Origin: Bacteroidetes bacterium ADurb.Bin302
GTDB lineage: Bacteria > Bacteroidota > Bacteroidia > Bacteroidales > Paludibacteraceae
Reading direction: 5' to 3'
Assembly (NCBI GenBank): GCA_002069025.1
Contig: MWBK01000005.1
Location: 1 to 25,286, forward strand
DNA: 25,286 nt
Shown: piece by piece, positions 14,912 through 23,200 of the stretch
Position numbering within the stretch: the first letter of the stretch is position 1
How the letters are laid out: each line of letters begins with the position of its first letter
The notes under the pieces: generated by a model
The model's database searches: none
What the model was told of the DNA's origin: nothing
The model's input: the letters and a program-made list of their open reading frames with translations, nothing else
Made by a program: the position numbers and the translations under genes

Positions 14912-17900
14912 TTAGTCAAAGCACCCGCCATCAACAATGGTATTACGTATATAACCCCCACTGAAATCATACCCGGAATTTGTAAAAGTAATTCCAGTAT
15001 TTACTATCATATTACCACCATTATCAGAGAACATTGTTAATGTATTTCTTGATGCAACTGGAGATTTTGACATAAATGCTGGTGTTTTATTAATAACATC
15101 GCCATCTGCATTGATTGTCAAAATTTGATTCTCGCGAGCATTTGTAATTATAACATCAGTTAAATTATCCAATGTGTGAGAATGATTACCTGCAGCAACA
15201 TCGGAAGCAGTATTACCAATCTTTAAAGATAATTCTTGATCAGTTAATGTTAAACCGGCGCCAGTGATAGTAATTGGTGAGTGCTGGTCAGGAATTTCAG
15301 GCAGGACTTCAAGTGGAACTTTACCTAATGCATCTAATGGTGCGTATCCATTTGCAATACCCTTGTTTAAAACATTTTCAGGTGTATAATCTAATAATGG
15401 TTCATACTCACTATGGGTATGTTCTGCGGTTGCAAAGTAATCTGGATTTAATCCATTGAATAATGTTGAATTAGTTGCAACTCCGTCTATTGGGAGATAA
15501 ACTCCTGTGTGATTATGCCCGGTTAATGAAAATGCACTTGAATCTAAACCATCAAGTTTATCAGAATCAGTTGCTTTAGCAGTAATACCAAGATATAAAT
15601 CATCGTGGTTATGAACAGTATCTGCAAAGCCGGTATGTGTATGAGATACCGTTGCGAATTCACTATCTGCTTTACCATTTAACAATAAACTGTTTACAGA
15701 TACACCATCAATTGCTAAATAATCACTATCGTGATTGTGATCACTTACCGCAAAACCACTATGAGTATGGTTACCTGCAGCAACTTGACTTGCCCCAGTC
15801 CCAATACTTAATGCCAATTCTTGAGCAGTTAAGGTAAGACCATTGCCACTTATAGTAACTGGATCATGGTAATCTGGTAAATAAACATCTGAAATTTTGG
15901 TTTCACTATTTAATGGAACGTAACCATTTGCTACACCTTTGTTAGCAGCATTTTCTGGTGTAAATCCTAATTCAGTTTGGAATCCTGTATGTGTATGAGT
16001 AGTTAATGAAAAAGCACTTGAATCCAATCCATCTAATTTATCAGAATCAATTGCTTTTGCGTTTATTCCAAGATATGCAGCATCATGGTTATGTGTGGAT
16101 ACTGCAAAATAACTAGTATCGTGCCCATCTAATAACTCTGAATCTACTGCCTTTCCTGCGATAGGTAAATATATACCGCTATGAGTATGATTACCTTCAG
16201 CATAACTACCTGCAGATGTACCAAGTTGAATACCTAAATCTAATGGGACTAATGTAATATCTGCACCAGATTTTCCATTAACAACTTGAATATATCCAGA
16301 TGGTACAAGAAGTTCAACCCATTGGACCCCATCAAATATGTAAGTCTTATTTAAATCTGTACGTATACATACATCTCCTTCATTTGGCACAGCAGGATAT
16401 GCAACCCCAACAGAAACATCCGTAAGGTTAATACTATACATCATTCCGGGGGGAATCTTACCTTCGCTATTTAACGGAGCATATCCATTTGCAATACCCT
16501 TGTTATCTATGTTTTCAGGAGTATATCCGAGAGCAGTCTGATACCCGGCATGAGTATGGTCATCAGTTGCAAAATCACTCGCAGATAACCCTTCTAATAA
16601 ACTAGAATTTGCAGCAGTCCCATTAACGGGTAAATAAATACCAGTGTGATTATGCGTTGCAGTTGCAAAATCTGACGAAGTTAATCCATCAAGTTTATCA
16701 GCGTCTGCTGCTTTTGCATTTATCCCAAGATATGTAGTGTCGTGATTATGTGTAGTTGATGCATAATCATTATGTACGTGTATAGAGCTTGCAAAATCAC
16801 TATCTAACTTTCCATTTAAACGTGTGCTATTTATTGCAGTTCCATCAATTGCTAAATATTCTGCATCATGCTCATGATCTATTGTAGCATAATCGCTATG
16901 TGTATGATTACCCGCAGCAATTTCTGATGCACCACTACCAATACGTAATGTTATCTCTTGTCCAGTTAATCCTATACCATTACCACTTATAGTAACTGGT
17001 TCATGTTGGGTTGGTAAATTAGCGACTGGAACTTTACCACTCGCATCTAATGGTGCATAACCATTATTTACTCCTTTATTTGCTATATTTTCAGGAGTAT
17101 AACCTAATGCTGCTTGATAATTTGCATGCTGATGTTCTGCTGTTGCAAATGCACTTGAGTCTAACCCATCTAATCTATCAGAATCTGATGCCTTATCAGA
17201 TATCCCAAGATATGTTGTATTATGGTTATGTGTAGTTAATGAAAATGCAGTAGAATCAAGGCCATCGAGTTTATCGGCATCTGTCGCTTTTCCTTCAATT
17301 GGTAAATATATACCAGTATGATTATGTGTAGTTGATGCATAATCCGTATGTATATGTGAAGCGTTTGCAAATGCAGTATCGGATTTACCATTTAACAATA
17401 AACTGTTTACAGATACACCATCAATTGCTAAATAATCGGTATCATGGTTATGATCATCTGTTGCAAAACCACTATGGGTATGATTGCCAGCGGCGATATC
17501 AGTTGCAGTGCTGCCAATTCTTAAAGATAATACTTGATTCTCCGTTATAGTCAAACCATTGCCAATGATTGTTACCGGGGAATGTTGTGTTGGTAAATAT
17601 ATTAATGGAATTTTAGTATTGCTGTCTAATGGAGCATAACCATTTACACTACCACGGTTTGCAACGTTTTCAGGAACATACCCTAACTGCAATTGATACT
17701 GATCATGGGTATGGGATGAAGATACATCAATCTCAGATAAATCTGCATTAATTACAATGGTATTAGAGGATTCGATAACATCTACACCGTCGCCACCTAC
17801 GAGAGTTCTAAATTGTAATTCATCCCCATTTTCTTGTAGGAAAACTTTTGCCCCAGTCCCAACATTAATTGCAGAAGTCATATCTGCAGAAGTTAATTGT

Positions 17901-18079
17901 TGTCCACTGTCTGTCCAAACGCCATTGTCCCATATCCAAATAGTATTAGTCGAAGCTACATTTGCATAAGAACCGGGCAATGCAGTTAGGTGTTCTATTT
18001 CTAAATCTATTTGAGTTTGGAACCAACCAAGAAAAAGTTCAGTGGTAGTTCCTCCCCCTCCTTGTGGTGGAAAAGCCAT
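14912..18079 (-). CDS. Giant repetitive tail fibre with 23 HxH motifs, 1055 aa
   Basis: Residues 1-120 form a fibre base with VGTGAKVFLQENGDELQFR, a pattern common in phage fibre necks. Residues 123-968 are a repetitive shaft. A unit G[YF].PEN..N.G..NGY.PL starts at 133, 326, 518, 705 and 897 (steps of 193, 192, 187 and 192). In between are eleven .DKLDGLDSSAF-type beads and 23 HxH motifs, many exactly 32 or 10 residues apart. The C-terminus (970-1055) is non-repetitive and ends DGGCFD. HxH motifs in the T4 long tail fibre tip coordinate iron along the trimer axis, and the same is inferred here. Start ATG 18079 is preceded by AGGGGGAATC, 13 bases after the 118-aa gene. The third repeat carries a different insert (about 548-600). 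Confidence 0.85.
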   Translation of the reverse strand: MAFPPQGGGGTTTELFLGWFQTQIDLEIEHLTALPGSYANVASTNTIWIWDNGVWTDSGQQLTSADMTSAINVGTGAKVFLQENGDELQFRTLVGGDGVDVIESSNTIVINADLSEIDVSSSHTHDQYQLQLGYVPENVANRGSVNGYAPLDSNTKIPLIYLPTQHSPVTIIGNGLTITENQVLSLRIGSTATDIAAGNHTHSGFATDDHNHDTDYLAIDGVSVNSLLLNGKSDTAFANASHIHTDYASTTHNHTGIYLPIEGKATDADKLDGLDSTAFSLTTHNHNTTYLGISDKASDSDRLDGLDSSAFATAEHQHANYQAALGYTPENIANKGVNNGYAPLDASGKVPVANLPTQHEPVTISGNGIGLTGQEITLRIGSGASEIAAGNHTHSDYATIDHEHDAEYLAIDGTAINSTRLNGKLDSDFASSIHVHNDYASTTHNHDTTYLGINAKAADADKLDGLTSSDFATATHNHTGIYLPVNGTAANSSLLEGLSASDFATDDHTHAGYQTALGYTPENIDNKGIANGYAPLNSEGKIPPGMMYSINLTDVSVGVAYPAVPNEGDVCIRTDLNKTYIFDGVQWVELLVPSGYIQVVNGKSGADITLVPLDLGIQLGTSAGSYAEGNHTHSGIYLPIAGKAVDSELLDGHDTSYFAVSTHNHDAAYLGINAKAIDSDKLDGLDSSAFSLTTHTHTGFQTELGFTPENAANKGVANGYVPLNSETKISDVYLPDYHDPVTISGNGLTLTAQELALSIGTGASQVAAGNHTHSGFAVSDHNHDSDYLAIDGVSVNSLLLNGKADSEFATVSHTHTGFADTVHNHDDLYLGITAKATDSDKLDGLDSSAFSLTGHNHTGVYLPIDGVATNSTLFNGLNPDYFATAEHTHSEYEPLLDYTPENVLNKGIANGYAPLDALGKVPLEVLPEIPDQHSPITITGAGLTLTDQELSLKIGNTASDVAAGNHSHTLDNLTDVIITNARENQILTINADGDVINKTPAFMSKSPVASRNTLTMFSDNGGNMIVNTGITFTNSGYDFSGGYIRNTIVDGGCFD
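15671..15724. repeat. 54-bp exact direct repeat, copy 1
   Basis: Identical at all 54 bases to 17384-17437. It encodes AIDGVSVNSLLLNGK in the fibre shaft. Such identity in an AT-rich gene with otherwise diverged repeats points to recent copying or gene conversion between shaft units, or to purifying pressure at the DNA level. Confidence 0.85.
17384..17437. repeat. 54-bp exact direct repeat, copy 2
   Basis: Partner of 15671-15724, about 1.7 kb away in the same orientation. Recombination between the two would delete or duplicate about three super-repeat units in frame (1713 bp, a multiple of 3). Confidence 0.85.
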
Positions 18080-18092
18080 CTATGATTCCCCC

Positions 18093-18449
18093 TTAATATA
18101 TCCCACCGTGTTCTGTGAGGATTAATGATAAACAAGATCCATTTCCATAAAATCTAATATTAATCCTTTCTGATGAATCTACCGGAAATGTAAATAATGA
18201 TAATGCATTTACTGGTAGATTTCCTCCACTATTTAAATACTCAATCGTTTCATCACTTCCTACTTTCCGCACTATCGCGAGTCGTGCAGAAATAGAAAAT
18301 GAACACGAGAGAGTGAAATACGAGCACTCGGTATGTAGCACCGATGCAATATCTTCAGATAGCATTTCTACCCCTGAAGATACCGGCGCCTTGTATAACC
18401 GGGCTCGTTTTATAGATCGAATGGTCACATTCTCGTTACTAATTGCCAT
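18093..18449 (-). CDS. Hypothetical beta-rich virion protein, 118 aa
   Basis: I chose ATG 18449, because GGTGA at 18455-18459 lies five bases before it. A GTG at 18458 would add three residues after a GGAGGT. The protein is beta-rich, with RSIKRARLYKAP, then MLSEDIASVL, ARLAIVRKVGSD, and a paired-strand end (NALSLFTFPVDSSERINIRFYGNG). The pattern NSGG.LPVNALSLFTFPV..SERINIRF is like small beta-sandwich virion proteins of tailed phages, but I cannot name a family. It is the first gene after an intergenic gap with a TATA box and precedes the giant fibre, so it may be the fibre's attachment or capping protein. A 19-bp segment encoding SEDIAS also occurs in the 1124-aa gene. Confidence 0.6.
   Translation of the reverse strand: MAISNENVTIRSIKRARLYKAPVSSGVEMLSEDIASVLHTECSYFTLSCSFSISARLAIVRKVGSDETIEYLNSGGNLPVNALSLFTFPVDSSERINIRFYGNGSCLSLILTEHGGIY
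18343..18361. repeat. 19-bp exact repeat, copy 1 (encodes SEDIAS)
   Basis: GATGCAATATCTTCAGATA matches 21056-21074 exactly. Both copies are in the same strand and reading frame, giving LSEDIAS in the 118-aa protein and in the second LamG end of the 1124-aa protein. Confidence 0.7.
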
Positions 18450-18454
18450 GGCAT

Positions 18455-18459
18455 TCACC
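18455..18459 (-). promoter_or_regulatory. Shine-Dalgarno GGTGA deciding the start at 18449
   Basis: GGTGA on the minus strand is five bases before ATG 18449. An additional GGAGGT at 18466-18471 is at normal spacing for the GTG at 18458, so two closely spaced starts may both be used. Confidence 0.5.
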
Positions 18460-18483
18460 TTACCTCCTCTTTCTATAATTTAC

Positions 18484-18496
18484 TATATATAAATAG
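18484..18496 (-). promoter_or_regulatory. TATA box before the fibre transcription unit
   Basis: CTATTTATATATA on the minus strand is a strong archaeal TATA match centred about 40 bases upstream of ATG 18449. It likely drives the 118-aa gene and the fibre genes below it. Confidence 0.6.
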
Positions 18497-18508
18497 ATAC
18501 GTATAAAT

Positions 18509-18524
18509 AAGATAAAAAATAAAT
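18509..18524 (-). terminator. U-run terminator after the 70-aa gene
   Basis: On the minus strand ATTTATTTTTTATCTT follows the end of the 70-aa gene by about 40 bases and precedes the TATA box at 18484-18496. This arrangement (U-run, then promoter) marks a transcription boundary. Confidence 0.5.
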
Positions 18525-18563
18525 TTCCTATGCCAACACCAAAACAAGTGAGTAGGGTTTTTC

Positions 18564-18776
18564 CTATTCGTCTGTTTTAGCAGGTGGGAGCAGGAATTCA
18601 GTAATGCTCATGCCGTTTGATAAATGGTGAACTATATAAGGGCAATTTTCATTATCTGGCGCAATTATGCTTTCTTTTGGTAAATTAATTAACACGGGTT
18701 CTTCTTCAATATCTACCCAATGAGGGCACCCTGTGCAATTTGTGCCCGGTGGGCAAGTTTGACATTCTTCGGCCAT
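18564..18776 (-). CDS. Small Cys-rich protein, 70 aa
   Basis: A 70-residue acidic protein with an N-terminal cysteine cluster: MAEECQTCPPGTNCTGCPHW (Cys at 5, 8, 14 and 17, a CxxC-x5-CxxC pattern) and one more Cys in ENCPYIVHHL. The first four cysteines could bind a metal ion or form disulfides. I recognise no family; the C-terminus is helical and Pro/Lys-ended (LPPAKTDE). It starts one base after the stop of the 500-aa Cys-rich gene, with GGAGGATAAT before the ATG, so the two are probably co-translated and may work together. The size and cysteine content would fit a small structural or chaperone-like partner of the adhesin, which is an inference. Confidence 0.65.
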   Translation of the reverse strand: MAEECQTCPPGTNCTGCPHWVDIEEEPVLINLPKESIIAPDNENCPYIVHHLSNGMSITEFLLPPAKTDE

Positions 18777-18777
18777 A

Positions 18778-20280
18778 TTATCCTCCCGGTTTAACTGGGC
18801 ATGTCATTTGTACTTTTGATGGCGCTGCAGTCACCTGCCCGGTATAGCAGCATGAATTACATACATGGTATGATAAGCAACCAAAGAAGCGTGGGTCACC
18901 TGCATTAACTGCAATAACTGGCGAGAAAGTATATGCTTCGAATAGTTGACTGTCCTCGCGAAAAATGCAAGTATATGCTGCTCTGGAACCATAACATTGA
19001 TTATTTATCCACACCCCACCGGCTAAACTAAATATTGTTCGATATCCTGCATCAAGGGCATTCGGGCGCATTAATACTACTAATCCGGCCCCACCGTTCG
19101 GATTCAAGAATGATGTTATAAAAATACAACTATAGAACCAGCGATTGGCTTCGCCGGTATCAAAGGTGAAGTATTTATCATATTGATCAAATCCGACACC
19201 AGCGTGCCCTGATGGGGTGCATACTCCGCCGGAAGTTAATACGTTGTTCCAATACCCGGTGACATTATATGATGCGGGATTAGAGCCATCTTGATTACGG
19301 ACATTCATTGGCCCCTTTCCGCTGTTAAAGGATGAATACGCGAGTCTATATTTGGTTGGCTTTCTGTAGAAACCCCAATAAACACTTATTACATCATCTG
19401 GTCCCATTCCAGCAGGGATAGAAAATGACCATCTTACATAAATCATATCCCAATCATTTGGGGTACCATCATTCTCACAGATAACGTAACCAGAGGGGTG
19501 GGTATATGCACCAGTATGAGTTGATCCATGTGAACAGCATGACATGATAGGGTCAGATAGGAAATCATTTATAGGAAACCCGTCCATAGGGCAGCTATTA
19601 TTAGATTTGATAATCATATCAAGGACATATTGCCGCCCTTGAATCAGTGGTTGGCCTGTGGCATCTGCGGCGATGTTTGTAGGGCACCCTGTGCTATATT
19701 TTTCCATCTTCCATTCTGGATTTTGTTGGCCCGCTGTAGTAAAGTTGTCATAAACCCATAGACGCATTTCGTGACCGAGGATAGCAGTGCATAGATCTGT
19801 ATTATAACTTCCTGCACGAGTAAGGTCGTTAAAGGTGTAAACATCCACTGGACCCTTGGCTAATTTGGTTACGAAACTAATAGTTGTAGTAGGGTCAATG
19901 GCATTATTACAACATGCTTCGATAGTGCTTACCCATTGTACTAATGGGAAATGGCTCATACCGGCCATGCTCATAGTAGCGCAGTAGTTATAGTCTGCAA
20001 GGCATTCAAATTTGACAAACCCATATTCATTTGTTATGCCAGTCATAGCGCTACCAAAACATTCGGGGGTTATGGTAACACTGGCCCCAGCTATAGGAAT
20101 ACCACCAATGTCACCATACAATGCCCCAGATGCTTCGCAGAATTCTTCATTTGGACATGGATACATGCCACCATCGGGCGAACAGTTATCTATATCACCA
20201 GTAAACATGTCTTCGAGGCTCCCCGTGAGGTCAGTAACCCCTCTGACATATACTATGATGGTGTTGTTTGTAACTGGCAT
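18778..20280 (-). CDS. Cys-rich extracellular-type protein, 500 aa
   Basis: Residues 52-95 (ALYGDIGGIPIAGASVTITP, then TNEYGFVKFECL) match the carboxypeptidase regulatory-like Ig fold, a common modular domain of surface proteins. The remaining ~400 residues are not recognisable, with beta strands and many aromatic residues (MIYVRWSFSIPAG, VYWGFYRKPTKYR, WINNQCYGSRAAY). There are 23 cysteines, including CC pairs at 123-124, 248-249 and 477-478, suggesting disulfides, which fits an exported virion surface protein. There is no signal peptide or membrane segment. The start ATG 20280 is preceded by GGAGATGA and follows the 1124-aa gene by three bases; the 70-aa Cys-rich gene follows by one base. 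Adhesin or tail-surface protein is the likely role. Confidence 0.65.
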   Translation of the reverse strand: MPVTNNTIIVYVRGVTDLTGSLEDMFTGDIDNCSPDGGMYPCPNEEFCEASGALYGDIGGIPIAGASVTITPECFGSAMTGITNEYGFVKFECLADYNYCATMSMAGMSHFPLVQWVSTIEACCNNAIDPTTTISFVTKLAKGPVDVYTFNDLTRAGSYNTDLCTAILGHEMRLWVYDNFTTAGQQNPEWKMEKYSTGCPTNIAADATGQPLIQGRQYVLDMIIKSNNSCPMDGFPINDFLSDPIMSCCSHGSTHTGAYTHPSGYVICENDGTPNDWDMIYVRWSFSIPAGMGPDDVISVYWGFYRKPTKYRLAYSSFNSGKGPMNVRNQDGSNPASYNVTGYWNNVLTSGGVCTPSGHAGVGFDQYDKYFTFDTGEANRWFYSCIFITSFLNPNGGAGLVVLMRPNALDAGYRTIFSLAGGVWINNQCYGSRAAYTCIFREDSQLFEAYTFSPVIAVNAGDPRFFGCLSYHVCNSCCYTGQVTAAPSKVQMTCPVKPGG

Positions 20281-20283
20281 CGG

Positions 20284-23200
20284 TTACTCATCTCCGGCAT
20301 GCTCCTTTGATGCCATGTAATATTCTTCAAAACGCTTAAAGAGGAAATTGACTTTGACTCTGCATGTGGCTGGTGAATAGACATTAATTACGTTTGGCGC
20401 AATACTGCTGAATTTTAAGTAATCATATGCTGGGAGAGCTCCTCGATATCCTGCCTTTTCGGCTTCTTCGGCGTCCCTATAATTGAAGTATTTATCAAAT
20501 GTAACAGCTTTCCCACTTTGCATGGTAAGCTCTTGACCGTTAATGATTACTTTTACTTCTGTGGGTAATGTCCAATATTCGCCCTCGGCAAATAATGCTT
20601 CTACGGTATGTTCTCGGCATACACCTACGAAATTTGCGACTGCGGATATACCATTATGCCAGTATTCTTGACCATCAACTATGAACTTTTCCATATGGTA
20701 ACCCGGATCTGCGGCAGCAGTAACAGTTCCACTAGAACCATCAGGCCATGCTATAGATTCAGCAAATGAATATAATGCTTCTACTGGATTAGATGAAGAA
20801 GTTCCAATACTATCGGCGGTATTTTCTGCATATAGTGTAACTGTATAATTGCCCGGTGTAGTATAAGTGTGAGTGGGATTTTCTTCGGTTGAATAATTTC
20901 CGTCCCCGAAGTCCCAATGCCACGAATCTGCTCCAAATGCAGAGGTGTTTACAAATTTCCGAGTAATTGAAGTAGTTCCTCGTTCGATGACATATGAACG
21001 GAATGTGGCGGTGAAGTCGCCAACTAAGTAATTAAGTTTACTATATTCATGAATAGATGCAATATCTTCAGATAAAAGATTTTGTTTATAAATCATGAGT
21101 TCGCCAAGGGCATGCTTAAATCCTTTATTACGTATCCATTTTTGATTGGTATAATTTTGCCCATTTCCTGCATTAATGTAATATAAGGTTCTTCGTATCG
21201 GGCGACCATAACCATAGAAAGAATTTTGACCAGTTATGCTATTTATTGAAGGGATTGTAATAGAGTATTGAGATCCATCTGCATTTTTGACAGGAGACTC
21301 ATTTATGTAGGGATACAGGGTGTTATTTAACTTTACGAGGTGCAGCTGCGCCCATTGGTTTAGCGGGAGTGGTGTTGATGGGGTATCTAGTCGATACGTA
21401 TCAGATGAGTTGATGGTGATACCTAATTTTGGAATAGCTGTATCATCTGTGTAGATATCTATGATTAAATCCATTGTAGAGCCTAGATCAAGTAGAACAG
21501 AGTAGTAAAGGGTTTCTGATGAACTGGTAATTGTATATTCTGGAATTGCAGTATGGAACCATGTCGATATAGTAAAGTTACCAGATGGTGAAATTGGAAG
21601 GGCATATGGGATATATAACGCTCCGTTGTAAAGGAATTCGTTTTCTAATCTACCAGAGCGCCATGCTGCAGTTTCACCATATAAAATGGTACCATTAAAA
21701 CCATTAATGACTTCACTACCGCTTCCGCACATTGGGTAATATGCAGCACCATTATTTAATACGAGGTTACGTAAGTTTGGTTTAACTGTTATAGTTTTAG
21801 TAATTGATTTAGTAATACTTCCAGAAGTTATTGTCAACGATGCGGATTTCGTAATGCTATGGGGAGTTTCATTGTAAAATATGTGACTGCAATCTTGTTC
21901 TGTATAGATTTCGGAGTCAATATTCCATTGATATGTAATGGGTAAAGATGTAGGTATAATATAGCTATTGTTAATGAATGATGCATAAAATGGAGATGGT
22001 GAAGAATCTGGGTATACGGTAAATCCTACAGTTGGAATAAGGAGATACGTATTTGATAATTCAGTGTATACTTCTGCGATGTTAGTTGATGGAAACGGGA
22101 CATCGGCATAAAATACCTCACCGAGTATTATGCCTTTTGCATGATTGGTTCCGTCACTAAGTAAGTATGAGTTGCCTGTGGATGATGATATTGGCAATGG
22201 TTCATAATAATTCTTTACTTTGTTTTCATCATAATATACATCAATACTTTGGGTCAAAGAAGAATGCCTAAATGTAAGCAATGTCCATCTAAATGGAGTT
22301 ATACTTACATTAGTGTTAAACGATATTCCATTGTTATATGTTACAATTATTTGATTATATGCATCTATCGTTGCACTAAAATCAATATCCCCTTTTAGTG
22401 TAAATAGTGTAGAGTCTTTGCAATCATTAAAGATGTAGATCCAAATACCCAATGTAAAATCAGATTGAGTAAAGAGGTCATCTGGTATAGCAGCATATCG
22501 GGGGGCATTGTCATATGTTATGAAACCATTTACACTTTCAGGGGGTATTATATCAGTTAAATTATTTACAGTATATATAAGATGATCTACATTTGGAATA
22601 TCTAATCTACCTGATGTCCATGTAGTTGAACCAACTGGATTTGTTACTGTTAGATGGGCAGTGCTAATTAAATTGTTTGAACCGCAGACATCATTTACAA
22701 GGGGCCAATATTGTGTTAGAGTTTCATAGTATGGTGTAGTGAGTGGTGCAGGTTCTGGCCCAAAGTCACTTACTTCATCTGTAGCAAGAAATTCTAATTG
22801 TTCTTCAACTTCGTGATAGTTTCTTACATAAACCCAATCCACGTCAATAGTAGATTCAACCGTTAAAAATTGGGAACGGAATACAATCTGCATTGGATCT
22901 ATTCCGGGGTGGGCCAGATTTAATACATCTTTGGGATTATCTCCAATTTGCCAGCCAATGCTATCAAGAGTAAATTGACATTCTATGATATCCCATGAGT
23001 TCTCGGTCCAATTATCTATACTACAGGTGCTAACATTTGTGCCATTTCGATTTACGTATTCTTCTCTATAAAGAAGGGAATTAAAGGAAACGTGTGCAAA
23101 TCGAGTATCGTTGAATTGTAATCCAAATGTTTCTGCAGTAGTAGCATCAAACGAATGCGAGTTACGCATACGTGCACAAACAGCAATATTTGGACCATAG

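Larger units (their letters stand above)
15176..17713 (-). repeat. Shaft super-repeat of the 1055-aa fibre
   Basis: This stretch codes for residues 123-968 and is built from four and a half copies of a unit of about 190 residues (about 570 bp). Each contains a GYTPEN segment, an AAGNHTH segment and several DKLDGLDSSAF beads. The 54-bp identical segments at 15671-15724 and 17384-17437 are the longest exact copies I found. Confidence 0.8.

Noticed and set aside
15176..17713. CRISPR array or tandem DNA repeat
   Set aside because: The regular repeats are protein-coding modules with diverged DNA and no spacers; no cas gene is present.
15274..17969. Several plus-strand frames opposite the fibre genes
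   Set aside because: They mirror the periodic coding of the minus-strand fibre, with His/Leu/Tyr-rich low-complexity translation, and have no ribosome-binding sites.
18450..18458. GTG 18458 as the start of the 118-aa protein
   Set aside because: It is possible after GGAGGT, but ATG 18449 has GGTGA at closer spacing; both cannot be excluded.
3513..18536. 14-base inverted pair TTGGCATAGGAAAT at 3513-3526 (plus) and 18523-18536 (minus), both intergenic
   Set aside because: About two 14-base matches are expected by chance in 25 kb on both strands; no longer match or palindrome extends it.
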